Below the pieces are notes generated by a model. The model was not told where the DNA came from, made no database searches, and saw only the letters and a program-made list of their open reading frames with translations. DNA of 64,000 nucleotides from Candidatus Rokuibacteriota bacterium (GTDB lineage Bacteria; Methylomirabilota; Methylomirabilia; Rokubacteriales; CSP1-6). Positions 45,853-53,309 of the stretch are shown in pieces. The number at the start of each line of letters is the position of its first letter. Positions within the stretch are counted from its first letter, which is position 1. The stretch is from contig QHSP01000025.1 in the NCBI GenBank assembly GCA_003220495.1, forward strand, positions 1 to 64,000, written 5' to 3'. The position numbers and the translations under genes are program-made.

Positions 45853-46524
45853 CTAGCCGCCCTGGAGCCCTACCCAGACCTCGCCGTCCTCGAAGTGCTC
45901 CTTCTTCCACACCGGAACGGTCCGCTTGAGCGTGTCGATCGCGTACCGGCACGCTTCGAAGGCATCGCCGCGGTGCTGGGCGGAGACGGCGATCAGCACG
46001 CTGGCCTCGCCGATCTCGAGCCGCCCGGTGCGATGGAGCATCGCGATGCGCTGGACGCCAGGCCAGCGCGAGCGCACGGTCTGACCGATCTCGCGCATCT
46101 TCACCTCGGCCATCGTCGCGTGCGCCTCGTACTCCAGGTACTTGACCGGGCGGCCGTCGGTCTGGTTTCGCACGACCCCCGAGAAGATCACGATGCCGCC
46201 GGCGCCCGGATCATCCACCTCGGCGGCGAGCGCGTCGGGCGACAGCGGCTCGGTCACGACGCGAAAGATGTCGGGCGCGGCGCCGCCGCTCACGGGCGGG
46301 AAGAGACAGAGCTCGTCGTCGGCCGCCAGGCGATGGTCGGGCGCGACGTAGTCGTGGCCCACCGCGAACAGGGTGAATGGACGAAACCGCGCGAGCTCGG
46401 GATGGCGGTCGGCGATCGCCGACCAGGCGGACTCGACGGTCCCGCCTTCAGGAAGATCGACTTCGAGCTGTTCGCGTCCGAGCGCCTCTCGGTACCGGGC
46501 GAAGAGACGAACCCGGACGCGCAC
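45853..46524 (-). CDS. Fused molybdopterin synthase, MoaD-MoaE
   Basis: This 223-residue protein joins a ubiquitin-like MoaD domain (residues 1-81, ending in FPPVSGG at 75-81) directly to MoaE (84-223: IFRVVTEPLSPDALAAEV, GGIVIFSGVVRNQTDGRPVKYLEYEAH, VPVWKKEHFEDGEVWV). MoaD must carry its sulfur on a free C-terminal Gly-Gly, so the fusion implies cleavage after Gly 81, as known for mycobacterial MoaX. The product converts cPMP to molybdopterin. It lies between erpA and tilS, which share no obvious pathway. Confidence 0.92.
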   Translation of the reverse strand: MRVRVRLFARYREALGREQLEVDLPEGGTVESAWSAIADRHPELARFRPFTLFAVGHDYVAPDHRLAADDELCLFPPVSGGAAPDIFRVVTEPLSPDALAAEVDDPGAGGIVIFSGVVRNQTDGRPVKYLEYEAHATMAEVKMREIGQTVRSRWPGVQRIAMLHRTGRLEIGEASVLIAVSAQHRGDAFEACRYAIDTLKRTVPVWKKEHFEDGEVWVGLQGG

Positions 46525-46537
46525 GCTGGATGCGAGC

Positions 46538-46864
46538 TTAGAAGCGGTGCGACTGACCGCAGCCGCAGCTCGACTTCACGTTCGGATTCTTGATCGCGAA
46601 TCCGGCGCCCATCATGTTGTTGTCGACGAAGTCGATCTCGCTACCTTCGAGGTAGGGGGCGCTGTTCTTGTCGATGTAGACCTTGATGCCCTGGGCGTCG
46701 AGCACGTTGTCATCGGCCGAGGCCTGATCCTCCCAGCCGAGCTCGTAGGACATGCCCGAGCAGCCCCCGCCGACCACGCGGATCCGAAGGCCCCATTCGG
46801 GCTTGCCTTCCTCGAGGCGAAGCTCGGAGACTTTCTTCGCGGCCGTTTCGGTCATCGTAACCAT
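46538..46864 (-). CDS. erpA: A-type iron-sulfur cluster insertion protein (ErpA/IscA)
   Basis: This 108-residue protein carries the three cluster-binding cysteines: Cys 35 (GGGCSGM), Cys 100 and Cys 102 (SSCGCG). It accepts Fe-S clusters from scaffolds and passes them to target apoproteins. GGGAGGA precedes the ATG. The next gene on the same strand, 13 bases away, is moaDE, whose pathway requires the Fe-S enzyme MoaA. Length is normal. Confidence 0.93.
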   Translation of the reverse strand: MVTMTETAAKKVSELRLEEGKPEWGLRIRVVGGGCSGMSYELGWEDQASADDNVLDAQGIKVYIDKNSAPYLEGSEIDFVDNNMMGAGFAIKNPNVKSSCGCGQSHRF

Positions 46865-46925
46865 GGGATCCTCCCGATCTAGCTAGCGTTTCTGGAATCG
46901 ACCCGATTCGAAGTCATCGTATCAC

Positions 46926-46945
46926 AGGACGCCCCCCTGGGGGCG
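46926..46945 (-). terminator. Hairpin after the SDR gene
   Basis: GACGCCCCC (46926-46934) pairs with GGGGGCGTC (46937-46945) around a 2-base centre. It starts at the base after the SDR stop. It separates the pterin-type operon from erpA. No long T-run follows. The last codons of the SDR gene partly repeat the same sequence. Confidence 0.6.
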
Positions 46946-47674
46946 TCAGAGGACGCCGCCCTGGGGCAGGAGGATCAGCTCTTCGAGCGACGCCCCCTGC
47001 GGAAGCGAAGCCATCAAGACCGCGGCGCGGGCCACGTCCTCGGGTCGGAGCATCCGGGTTCGGTCCGGCGAATTGGGAATGGTGTCCCAGAGCGGCGTAT
47101 CCACGGCGCCTGGTACCAGCACCCCGACCCGCACACCGTCGGCGCGAAGCTCCTCGGCCAGCACCCTGCTGAAGCCGACCACCCCCGCCTTCGTCGCGGT
47201 GTAGACGGCGGCGCCGGGAATGGCTCTCTGGGCCGCGATCGACGCGACATTGATGATGGTGCCCCGGCGCTGGCGGATCATGATCGGCAGCACGGCGCGG
47301 CAGCAGACCATCACCGCGCGAAGATTGACGGCGAGGATCGCGTCCCAGTCGGCAGGCTTGGTGCCCACGACCGGACCAAAGGACGCGGCGCCGGCCGCCG
47401 TGACCAAGGTGTCGACGCGGCCGAGCTCGGCGATGGCCTGCTCCACCATCGCCTCGACCGCGGCGTCCTGCGTGACGTCCGTCGGGATCGCGAGGGCAGT
47501 GCCCCCGCTCTCGCGGATGGCCGCCGCGGTCTCCGCCAGCTGCTGACGGGTTCGGGCGGCGAGCACCACCGTGGCCGCTTCGCGCGCGAGGGCCAACGCC
47601 ACCGCATGCCCGATTCCGCGCCCGGCCCCGGTGACGATCGCGACCTGACCCTGCAGCGCGCCCCGGCCGCTCAA
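46946..47674 (-). CDS. Short-chain dehydrogenase/reductase
   Basis: This 242-residue classical SDR has the NAD(P) motif TGAGRGIG (15-22), the AAG motif near 93-95, catalytic Ser 145 and the Tyr158-Thr-Ala-Thr-Lys162 dyad. The TTG start overlaps the folE stop (TTGA), which explains why no ATG is present and couples it to folE. In this context (folE plus two PTPS-like genes) a pterin-side-chain reductase role, comparable to sepiapterin reductase, is a reasonable hypothesis. The sequence alone shows only the SDR family. Confidence 0.85.
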   Translation of the reverse strand: MSGRGALQGQVAIVTGAGRGIGHAVALALAREAATVVLAARTRQQLAETAAAIRESGGTALAIPTDVTQDAAVEAMVEQAIAELGRVDTLVTAAGAASFGPVVGTKPADWDAILAVNLRAVMVCCRAVLPIMIRQRRGTIINVASIAAQRAIPGAAVYTATKAGVVGFSRVLAEELRADGVRVGVLVPGAVDTPLWDTIPNSPDRTRMLRPEDVARAAVLMASLPQGASLEELILLPQGGVL

Positions 47675-48249
47675 ATCTGGAGCCCCCGGCTCGACTTGAT
47701 CAGCTCCATGAACTCGGCGCGCGTTTCTGGCCGGTCGCGGAACGAGCCGAGCATGGCCGAGGTGATCGCCTTCGAGTTCTGCTTCTCCACGCCGCGTATC
47801 AGCATGCAGAGGTGGACCGCCTCCATCACGACGGCGACCCCGCGCGGCTGCAGCACCTCGTTGATGGTGCTCGCGATCTGCGTCGTCAGCCGCTCCTGGA
47901 CTTGCAGGCGCCGGCTGAACATCTCGACCAGCCGCGGGATCTTGGACAGGCCGACGATCTTGCGACCGGGCATGTACGCCACGTGGCACTTGCCGATGAA
48001 GGGCAGCAGGTGATGCTCGCAGAGCGAGCTGAAGTCGATATCTTTCACGATCACCATCTCGTCGTAGTCCTCGACGAACATGGCGCCGTTCAGGATCTCC
48101 TTGGCGTCCTTGCCGTACCCGGAGGTCAGATAGCGCAGCGCCTGCGCGACGCGCTCGGGTGTGCGTTCGAGACCCGCGCGCTCGACGTCCTCGCCGAGCT
48201 CCCCCAGGATCTTCGCGATCAGGTTTGCGACTGTTTCGTCTCCGCTCAT
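47671..48249 (-). CDS. folE: GTP cyclohydrolase I FolE
   Basis: This 192-residue enzyme converts GTP to 7,8-dihydroneopterin triphosphate. Zinc ligands Cys 77, His 80 ([10 protein letters not shown]) and Cys 148 (VHLCMLIRG) are present, with [26 protein letters not shown]. The ATG overlaps the stop of the upstream PTPS-like gene (TGATG); a GTG one codon earlier is possible. It feeds folate, queuosine or tetrahydrobiopterin routes. The neighbouring two PTPS-like proteins, SDR and glycosyltransferase point to a dedicated pterin pathway. Confidence 0.95.
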   Translation of the reverse strand: MSGDETVANLIAKILGELGEDVERAGLERTPERVAQALRYLTSGYGKDAKEILNGAMFVEDYDEMVIVKDIDFSSLCEHHLLPFIGKCHVAYMPGRKIVGLSKIPRLVEMFSRRLQVQERLTTQIASTINEVLQPRGVAVVMEAVHLCMLIRGVEKQNSKAITSAMLGSFRDRPETRAEFMELIKSSRGLQI

Positions 48250-48653
48250 CACGCCGCCTCGCCTTCGTACTGGAATCGATTCTTGGCCGTCTCGACGACG
48301 GTGACGCGCCGGAGCGCCCCCGCCGGTACGGCCGGCGTCAGGAGGCGCCAGAACGCGCGTGCGAGCCCCTCGCCCGTCGTCACCACGCCGGCCAACGCCG
48401 GGACTTCCTCCAGCGTCCGGTGGTCGACGTGGTCGAGCACGCGCGCGTGCACGGCGCCGTCGATCTGCCCGAGATCCACCGACATGCCCGTCACCGGATC
48501 GGGCCGACCGGCCACGGTGACCTCCAGGTAGTAGTTGTGGCCGTGCGGACGGAAGCAGGCCCCGTAGAGCGCCTCGTTCGCGTCGTCCGAGAGGGCCGGA
48601 TCGGCCAGACGATGGCCCGCGCTGAAGTGATAGACCCGCGTGAGCTCAAGCAT
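48249..48653 (-). CDS. 6-pyruvoyl-tetrahydropterin synthase/QueD family protein, catalytic-Cys form
   Basis: This 134-residue protein keeps the zinc histidines His 14 (FSAGHR), His 37 and His 39 (HGH), the catalytic Cys 33 (CFRPHGHN), the Asp-His pair (LDHVDH) and a late Glu (VVETAKN). It can therefore act as PTPS (dihydroneopterin triphosphate to 6-pyruvoyl-tetrahydropterin) or QueD. QueC and QueE are not nearby. It overlaps folE downstream and the second PTPS-like gene upstream by 8 bases. The choice between PTPS and QueD activity is open. Confidence 0.88.
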   Translation of the reverse strand: MLELTRVYHFSAGHRLADPALSDDANEALYGACFRPHGHNYYLEVTVAGRPDPVTGMSVDLGQIDGAVHARVLDHVDHRTLEEVPALAGVVTTGEGLARAFWRLLTPAVPAGALRRVTVVETAKNRFQYEGEAA

Positions 48654-49059
48654 CGGGCCCTCGATAATCCACGAACAGGTTCGGATCCTCCCACACGCGA
48701 ACCTGCCAGAGCCGGTCCGCGCCGAGCTTCGGCGCCAGGAGCTCCCAGACGGTCATCGCGAGATTCTCCGTCGTGGGGACGCGGCCGCGAAACAAGGGGT
48801 CGGCGTTCAGATCCGCGTGGTCGAAGCGCTCGACCACGGTCTCGCCCACGACCCGCTTGAGCTCGGAGAGATCGATGACCATGCCAGTGAGCGGATCGAT
48901 GGGGCCGCGCACGGTGACGTCGAGCGTGTAGTTGTGTCCGTGCGGCACCGTGAGCCGGCCGAAGAAGCGCTCGTTCTCCTCCGGGGACCAGCTCTCGACC
49001 CAGTAACGGTGCCCGGCCGAGAACGTGAAGCGCCGGGTGCTGGCGGCCTGGTCGGTCAT
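48646..49059 (-). CDS. 6-pyruvoyl-tetrahydropterin synthase-like protein lacking the catalytic Cys
   Basis: This 137-residue paralogue of the adjacent gene has zinc histidines His 17 (FSAGHR), His 40 and His 42 (PHGHN), the FDHADL Asp-His pair and a late Glu (VWEDPN). However, the position four residues before HGH, Cys in the neighbour, is Leu 36. The active site is thus altered, implying a different reaction or a partner role. The ATG overlaps the glycosyltransferase stop (ATGA). The two paralogues are quite divergent, so this is not a recent duplication. Confidence 0.87.
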   Translation of the reverse strand: MTDQAASTRRFTFSAGHRYWVESWSPEENERFFGRLTVPHGHNYTLDVTVRGPIDPLTGMVIDLSELKRVVGETVVERFDHADLNADPLFRGRVPTTENLAMTVWELLAPKLGADRLWQVRVWEDPNLFVDYRGPDA

Positions 49060-50108
49060 GGCAACGCCTCGAGGAAGCGGCGCGCCACCGATTCGAGGCC
49101 GAACGCCTCGACCCGCTGGACCGCGGCTCTTCCGAATTCTTCGCTGAGCTTCGTGTTCGTCAACGTCGCCTCCAGCGCGACGGCCAGCTCGTCCGGGCTG
49201 CGCGGATTGACGAGAAACCCGGTCCGCCCGTCCTCGACGATCTCCGGTACCGCCGCGGCGCGACACGCGACCACAGGCAACCCGGCCGCCATCGCCTCGG
49301 CGAAGACCAGCCCGAACCCTTCCTGGACGGTCGGAAGGCAGAAGCAGTGGGCGCTGACATATTCTACCGCGAGCGCCTGGCGCGTCACCTCGCCGAGCAA
49401 GACCGCCGCGTCCGCCAGCCGAAGCTCCCGGTGCAGCGCGCGCAGGCGCCTCGACTCGGGACCTTCCCCTACGATGCGGACCTGGACGTCCGGGATTCGC
49501 GTGCGGAGCACGGCGGCGGCGCGCAACAGATCGTCCAGCCGCTTGCGCGGGTACATCCGCGCGACCGAGAGCACGGTCGGCCGGGCCGCCCGCGCGCGGG
49601 CGGCCTCGGCGAAGCGGCGCCGCCAGTCGGCGAGATCGATCGGCTCGGGCACGACCGCGAGCGTCGATCGTGGGATGGCGTAGACGTCGTGGGCGACCGC
49701 CGCGGAGTACTGGCTCGGCACGACGACGCGATCGGCGCGCGCGGTGTTGGACCGCTCCCAGCGCGCCTGCAGGGAGAGCAGCGCGCGCACCAGGCCGCGC
49801 TCGTTCCGTAGCTCGTCGGCGATGATCCCCTTCAGCATCACGACGAACGGGCCGCGGCGTCGCCGCGCCCACAGAAACCCGTCGAGGTCGACGCCGACCG
49901 CGACGTCGGCCGTTGGCGGAGCCAGGGCGACCCTCGCGTTGTAGAGCCAGCGGTCGAACGTGTGAAAGCCCGTACGGATTTCGAGCGGTCGTATCGCGAC
50001 CGTGTGACCGAGGATCGCAAGGCCCCGGACGAGGCCGTCGATGGCGACGAACGTTCCGCTGCCCTCCGTCGGAGAGAGCGGCGTCGACGTGAGGAACTCG
50101 AAGCGCAC
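49056..50108 (-). CDS. Family-4 type glycosyltransferase
   Basis: This 350-residue GT-B enzyme has an N-terminal GSGTFVAIDGLVRGLAILGHTV acceptor lobe and a donor lobe with LSVARMYPRKRLDDLLRAAAVL, RIVGEGPE and the EX7E motif (EGFGLVFAEAMAAGLPVVACR). It is retaining by family, using nucleotide sugars. It starts at GTG and is translationally coupled to the PTPS-like genes rather than to envelope-polysaccharide genes. Combined with folE and the SDR this suggests a sugar transfer onto a pterin; the acceptor is inferred from context only. Confidence 0.87.
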   Translation of the reverse strand: MRFEFLTSTPLSPTEGSGTFVAIDGLVRGLAILGHTVAIRPLEIRTGFHTFDRWLYNARVALAPPTADVAVGVDLDGFLWARRRRGPFVVMLKGIIADELRNERGLVRALLSLQARWERSNTARADRVVVPSQYSAAVAHDVYAIPRSTLAVVPEPIDLADWRRRFAEAARARAARPTVLSVARMYPRKRLDDLLRAAAVLRTRIPDVQVRIVGEGPESRRLRALHRELRLADAAVLLGEVTRQALAVEYVSAHCFCLPTVQEGFGLVFAEAMAAGLPVVACRAAAVPEIVEDGRTGFLVNPRSPDELAVALEATLTNTKLSEEFGRAAVQRVEAFGLESVARRFLEALP

Positions 50109-50117
50109 GACCCGGAG

Positions 50118-50900
50118 CTAGCGCCCCAGGAACTTGGCCGCGCGCTTTTCGAGGAAGGCGCGGGTCCCCTCCTTGTAGTCCTCGCTCTCGGTCGCCTCGA
50201 CGGCGAGATCCCTGAGCCGCTTGCGGCGCTCCTCCGTGAGCCCGAGCAGGTACGACTCGATCGTCGCCTTGGCGCCGCGCACCGACAAGGGCGCGTTGTC
50301 GGCGACCTTCCGGAGGTAGTCGTAGGTGTAGGCCTCGAGCTCGGCCACTGGCAAGAGGCGCTGGATGAAGCCCATGGCCAAGGCTTCGCGGTCGTCGACC
50401 GTCCGCGCCGAGTACAGGATGTCCTTCGCGTACGCGGGGCCGACGAGGTCGACGAGCTGCCCGACGGAGTCCGCCCCGTAGATGATGCTCAGGCGCGCGG
50501 CCGGAATGCCGAACTTCGAGCCGTCGGCGGCGAACCGCATGTCGCACGCCATCGCGACCGCCATCGCTCCACCCATGCAGAAGCCGAAGATCATCGCGAC
50601 CGTCGGCTTGGGGCACTCGCGAATCGTGGAGTAGGCTGCCGCGGTCTGCGCGTTGTAGCGCGCCGCGCTCGCGGCGTCCTTGCGCTGCTCCTTGAACTCC
50701 GAGATGTCGGCGCCCGAGGCGAACGCGACGGTGCCGGCGCCTCGGTAGACGATCGCGCGGACCGAGTCGGTCTTGCCCAGCTCTTCGGTGACGCGCGCGA
50801 GCTCGGTCCACATCGCGAGGCTGATCGCGTTGCGCATCGCCGGCCGATTGATGACGACGGTCGCGATCGGCCCATCGTGCTGCACCAGAATGTCCGTCAT
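50118..50900 (-). CDS. Enoyl-CoA hydratase/isomerase family protein
   Basis: This 260-residue crotonase-fold protein has the oxyanion-hole segments FASGADISEFKEQRKDA and GFCMGGAMAVAMACDMRFAA. The usual catalytic glutamate region reads ARLSIIYGADS and lacks an obvious Glu, so the reaction may differ from simple hydration. GAGGTGG precedes the ATG. The glycosyltransferase start is 9 bases downstream, so it heads the same transcript, although its chemistry has no evident link to pterins. Confidence 0.87.
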   Translation of the reverse strand: MTDILVQHDGPIATVVINRPAMRNAISLAMWTELARVTEELGKTDSVRAIVYRGAGTVAFASGADISEFKEQRKDAASAARYNAQTAAAYSTIRECPKPTVAMIFGFCMGGAMAVAMACDMRFAADGSKFGIPAARLSIIYGADSVGQLVDLVGPAYAKDILYSARTVDDREALAMGFIQRLLPVAELEAYTYDYLRKVADNAPLSVRGAKATIESYLLGLTEERRKRLRDLAVEATESEDYKEGTRAFLEKRAAKFLGR

Positions 50901-51022
50901 ACGCCCACCTCGACGAGGATTGGCGTCCCTGACGCCGAGTGAGCAACAGTACCACTTCGTGGTGCCGGCTGCGCCGCCGCTCGGAGGATCGCGCTCTCGG
51001 CGCCGAGGCCGCCGGAGTCCGC

Positions 51023-51028
51023 TATACT
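51023..51028 (+). promoter_or_regulatory. TATACT -10 element 8 bases before the DUF1989 gene
   Basis: TATACT, then CAGCGGGC, then ATG at 51037. No ribosome site. It belongs to the leaderless-type starts of this window. Confidence 0.45.
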
Positions 51029-51036
51029 CAGCGGGC

Positions 51037-51669
51037 ATGGGCTCCGGAACGGTCGGACACATCGTGGGGCGCGTGGTCGAGGATCGGGTGGTTCCCGCGG
51101 GCGAACCCTGGGCGAGAGTGTTGAAGCCAGGGCAGACGCTCCGGATCGTCGACCTCGAAGGCCGGCAGGCCGTGGACTTCCTCTGTTACAACGCGGCGAA
51201 TCCCGAAGAGCGCTACAACGCGGCCGACACGATGAAGTACGCGAAGACGATCTTCCTCACGCGCGGCCACGGCATCTACTCGGACCTGGGCCGGCGGCTG
51301 CTCACGGTCGTCGAGGACACCTGCGGCCGCCACGATACAATTGGGGGCTGCTGCAGCGCCGAGAGCAACGAGCTCCGCTACGGGGTCAAGGACACGCCGA
51401 GCTGCCGGGCGAACTTCCTTCGCGCGCTGGCGCCCTTCGGGCTGGGCAAGAAGGACGTCGTCGCCAACCTCAACTTCTTCATGAACGTGCCGGTCGCACC
51501 CGACGGCGCCATGGCGATCGTCGACGGGCTCTCGAAGCCGGGTGACTACGTGGACCTGCGTGCGGAGATGGAGGTGCTGGCCGTAATCTCCAACTGCCCG
51601 CAGACGCGCAATCCTTGCAACGGCTTCAACCCGACGCCGATCCGGCTGATCGTCACGGATCCGACCTGA
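51037..51669 (+). CDS. DUF1989 (urea carboxylase-associated / urea amidolyase-associated) family protein
   Basis: This 210-residue protein matches the DUF1989 pattern: LKPGQTLRIVDLEGRQAVDFLCYNAANPEERYNAADTMKYAKTIFLTRGHGIYSDLGRRLLTVVEDTCGRHDTIGGCCS, and NLNFFMNVPVAPDG near the C-terminus. Members accompany urea carboxylase or aminomethyltransferase-like enzymes and several bind metal; conserved Cys and His residues are present here. No urea carboxylase gene is nearby. It is a single gene between the divergent enoyl-CoA hydratase and a tRNA. Confidence 0.85.
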   Translation: MGSGTVGHIVGRVVEDRVVPAGEPWARVLKPGQTLRIVDLEGRQAVDFLCYNAANPEERYNAADTMKYAKTIFLTRGHGIYSDLGRRLLTVVEDTCGRHDTIGGCCSAESNELRYGVKDTPSCRANFLRALAPFGLGKKDVVANLNFFMNVPVAPDGAMAIVDGLSKPGDYVDLRAEMEVLAVISNCPQTRNPCNGFNPTPIRLIVTDPT

Positions 51670-51688
51670 CCACGATCGAGGCGTGAGT

Positions 51689-51763
51689 TGGTGGCGGTGG
51701 GAGGAATTGAACCTCCGACACGGGGCTTATGAGACCCCTGCTCTGCCGCTGAGCTACACCGCC
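51689..51763 (-). tRNA. tRNA-Met (anticodon CAT)
   Basis: The minus strand folds into a standard cloverleaf: acceptor GGCGGTG/CACCGCC, D-arm GCTCAGCGGCAGAGC, anticodon stem GGGGT/GCCCC region with loop CTCATAA, and T-arm GGAGGTTCAATTCCTCC. CCA is encoded (51691-51689). The first base pair is G-C, so it is not the initiator tRNA. CAT could also belong to tRNA-Ile2, which TilS modifies; elongator Met is the more likely reading. Confidence 0.9.
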
Positions 51764-51851
51764 GATCCGGGAAACTCGAGAACAGGCGCAGGACGGGATT
51801 TTACCGCGGACCCCCCGGGCACGCCCGAAAACCTGTCCAGCGAAGACGTTT

Positions 51852-51860
51852 TGCTATAAT
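51852..51860 (+). promoter_or_regulatory. Extended -10 promoter of the acidic-protein gene
   Basis: TGCTATAAT (consensus extended -10) at 51852-51860, without a clear -35 box. GAAGGAG follows upstream of the ATG at 51894. Confidence 0.6.
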
Positions 51861-51893
51861 CCGCCGGGACAATTCATCCGAAGGAGTCTTCAC

Positions 51894-52181
51894 ATGCAGT
51901 TTCGGCAACACCCGTGGCACGATGACGTCGAGTTGCGTCAGAACGATACGGCCGAGAACGGCGACGCCGAGGAGGCTGAGGAGCTCGACGACGACGACGA
52001 AGACGATGACGACGACGACTTCGACGATGACGACGACTTCGACGACGACGATCTCGACGACGAGGACCTGGACGACGACGATCTCGACGAGCTGGATGAG
52101 GACGACCCCGCCGAAACCGACGGCGACGCACCCGCGGACGCCGGTGAGGACGACTCTGAGGAGGATGACGTAGACAAGTAG
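51894..52181 (+). CDS. Extremely acidic small protein (Asp/Glu-rich)
   Basis: This 95-residue protein consists largely of Asp and Glu from residue 24 onward, with long Asp runs interrupted by single Phe or Leu at short intervals (DDFDDDDDFDDDDLDDEDL). Only the first 20 residues are mixed. A good extended -10 box and a GAAGGAG ribosome site support it as a real gene despite its low complexity. It may act as a DNA mimic, metal or cation buffer, or chaperone-like polyanion. The periodic hydrophobic residues suggest short binding motifs. No function is known to me. Confidence 0.75.
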   Translation: MQFRQHPWHDDVELRQNDTAENGDAEEAEELDDDDEDDDDDDFDDDDDFDDDDLDDEDLDDDDLDELDEDDPAETDGDAPADAGEDDSEEDDVDK

Positions 52182-52216
52182 CCGGTAGCCCACCACGCGA
52201 CGAGGAGGCGGCGAGA

Positions 52217-52936
52217 ATGGATGCTTGGCTGTTCCTACTGCGCTGGTTTCACTTCCTGGCCGGCATCACCTGGATCGGCATGTTGTACTACTTCAACTTC
52301 GTGCAGGTCCCGTTCTTCGCGGGGGCCGAGGCGCCGGTGAGGACCGGCATGATCGCAGGTGGGCTCGTCAGCCGAGCGCTCTGGTGGTTCCGGTGGGGCG
52401 CGATGCTGACCTTCATCACCGGCGGGCTCTATCTGTTGCACAAGTGGGTCCAGTTCGGGTTCCTCGGCTTCTTCAATCAACCGTACGGCTGGGCGATCTT
52501 CATGGGTGGCGTCATCGGGACCCTGATGTGGTTCAACGTCTGGTTCATCATCTGGCCGGCGCAGCAGGTCGTCATGGCGTCGACGGCCCGGGTCAAGGAA
52601 GGCGGCCAGGCGATCCCAGAGGCCGCGGCGCGCGGCGCCCGCGGCGGCGTCGCCTCCCGCACGAACACCATGCTGTCGATCCCGATGCTGTTCTTCATGG
52701 GCGCGGCGAGCCACTTCGCGTTCTTCACGCCGACCGCCCGGCCGGCGAAGATCACGATGCTCGTCGTCTTCCTGGTCGTCCTGGCGATCGTCGAGGGCAA
52801 CGCCGTGGTGGGACCCGCCACTCCGGACAAGGCGAGCGCAGGCAAGAAGCTCCTCGGCACGGTCAAGGGCACTCTGTGGGCGGGTTTCGTGCTCACCGCG
52901 ATCTTCGTGATCGCGCTCAAGATCATCTTCGGCTGA
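52217..52936 (+). CDS. Urate_ox_N-type membrane protein (PuuD-like, without cytochrome domain)
   Basis: This 239-residue protein has about six membrane helices. The N-terminus LFLLRWFHFLAGITWIGMLYYFNFVQVPFFA and the later WRWGAMLTFITGGLYLLH, WFNVWFIIWPAQQ and LSIPMLFFMGAASHFAF resemble the membrane domain of PuuD-type urate oxidases, with histidines placed for haem or cofactor. PuuD carries a C-terminal cytochrome c; this protein ends after the last helix. A separate cytochrome c gene lies convergently 56 bases away. Urate as substrate is not established. AGGAGG precedes the ATG. Confidence 0.78.
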   Translation: MDAWLFLLRWFHFLAGITWIGMLYYFNFVQVPFFAGAEAPVRTGMIAGGLVSRALWWFRWGAMLTFITGGLYLLHKWVQFGFLGFFNQPYGWAIFMGGVIGTLMWFNVWFIIWPAQQVVMASTARVKEGGQAIPEAAARGARGGVASRTNTMLSIPMLFFMGAASHFAFFTPTARPAKITMLVVFLVVLAIVEGNAVVGPATPDKASAGKKLLGTVKGTLWAGFVLTAIFVIALKIIFG

Positions 52937-52954
52937 TCGGATACACGCTCGAGG

Positions 52955-52986
52955 CGAAGGCCCGGCGGGATGCCGCCGGGCCTTCG
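52955..52986. terminator. Strong bidirectional hairpin between the membrane protein and cytochrome c genes
   Basis: A 14-bp perfect stem, CGAAGGCCCGGCGG (52955-52968) with CCGCCGGGCCTTCG (52973-52986), and a 4-base loop. It lies between converging genes. Confidence 0.8.
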
Positions 52987-52991
52987 GAATT

Positions 52992-53309
52992 CTATCGGCG
53001 CAGGTACTCGGTGAGCGCGTCGATTTCCGGCGCGACCGCCGGGATCGGCACCATCACCTTCGTGGGCCGCTTCGGCGCATAGCCGGGCGGGTAGGATCCC
53101 TTCAACACCTTCGCCTCCAGGAGCTCCCGCGGCGAGCCCTTGACCGGCGGACCCACGGGCCCCGGCTGCGCCGGGTCCGTGTTGTGGCAGGCGATGCAAT
53201 GCGCGAGATAGACCTGTCGCCCACGCTCGGCCGCCGGCGAAAGCCTGCCATCGGAGCAGCCGCTCATCGCGACGGCCAGCGCGAGCAGCGCCAGCGGCGC
53301 GCCCCTCAC
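52992..53309 (-). CDS. Cytochrome c lipoprotein
   Basis: This 105-residue protein has a lipoprotein signal (APLALLALAVAMSGC) and a haem site CIACH near residue 38-42. A downstream Met in TKVMVPIPAVAPEIDALTEYL is the probable axial ligand. The GTG start overlaps the DUF3501 stop. It is the last gene of the regulator/rubrerythrin operon and could accept electrons from the periplasmic side. Its position opposite the PuuD-like membrane protein is suggestive, as that family normally has a fused cytochrome c. Confidence 0.85.
   Translation of the reverse strand: MRGAPLALLALAVAMSGCSDGRLSPAAERGRQVYLAHCIACHNTDPAQPGPVGPPVKGSPRELLEAKVLKGSYPPGYAPKRPTKVMVPIPAVAPEIDALTEYLRR

Noticed and set aside
51689-51763. 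Initiator tRNA-fMet
   Set aside because: The first acceptor pair is G-C; bacterial initiators have a mismatch there.
51938-52177. A Ser-rich minus-strand frame opposite the acidic protein gene
   Set aside because: It is the complement of GAC/GAT repeats. Promoter and ribosome site support the plus-strand reading.
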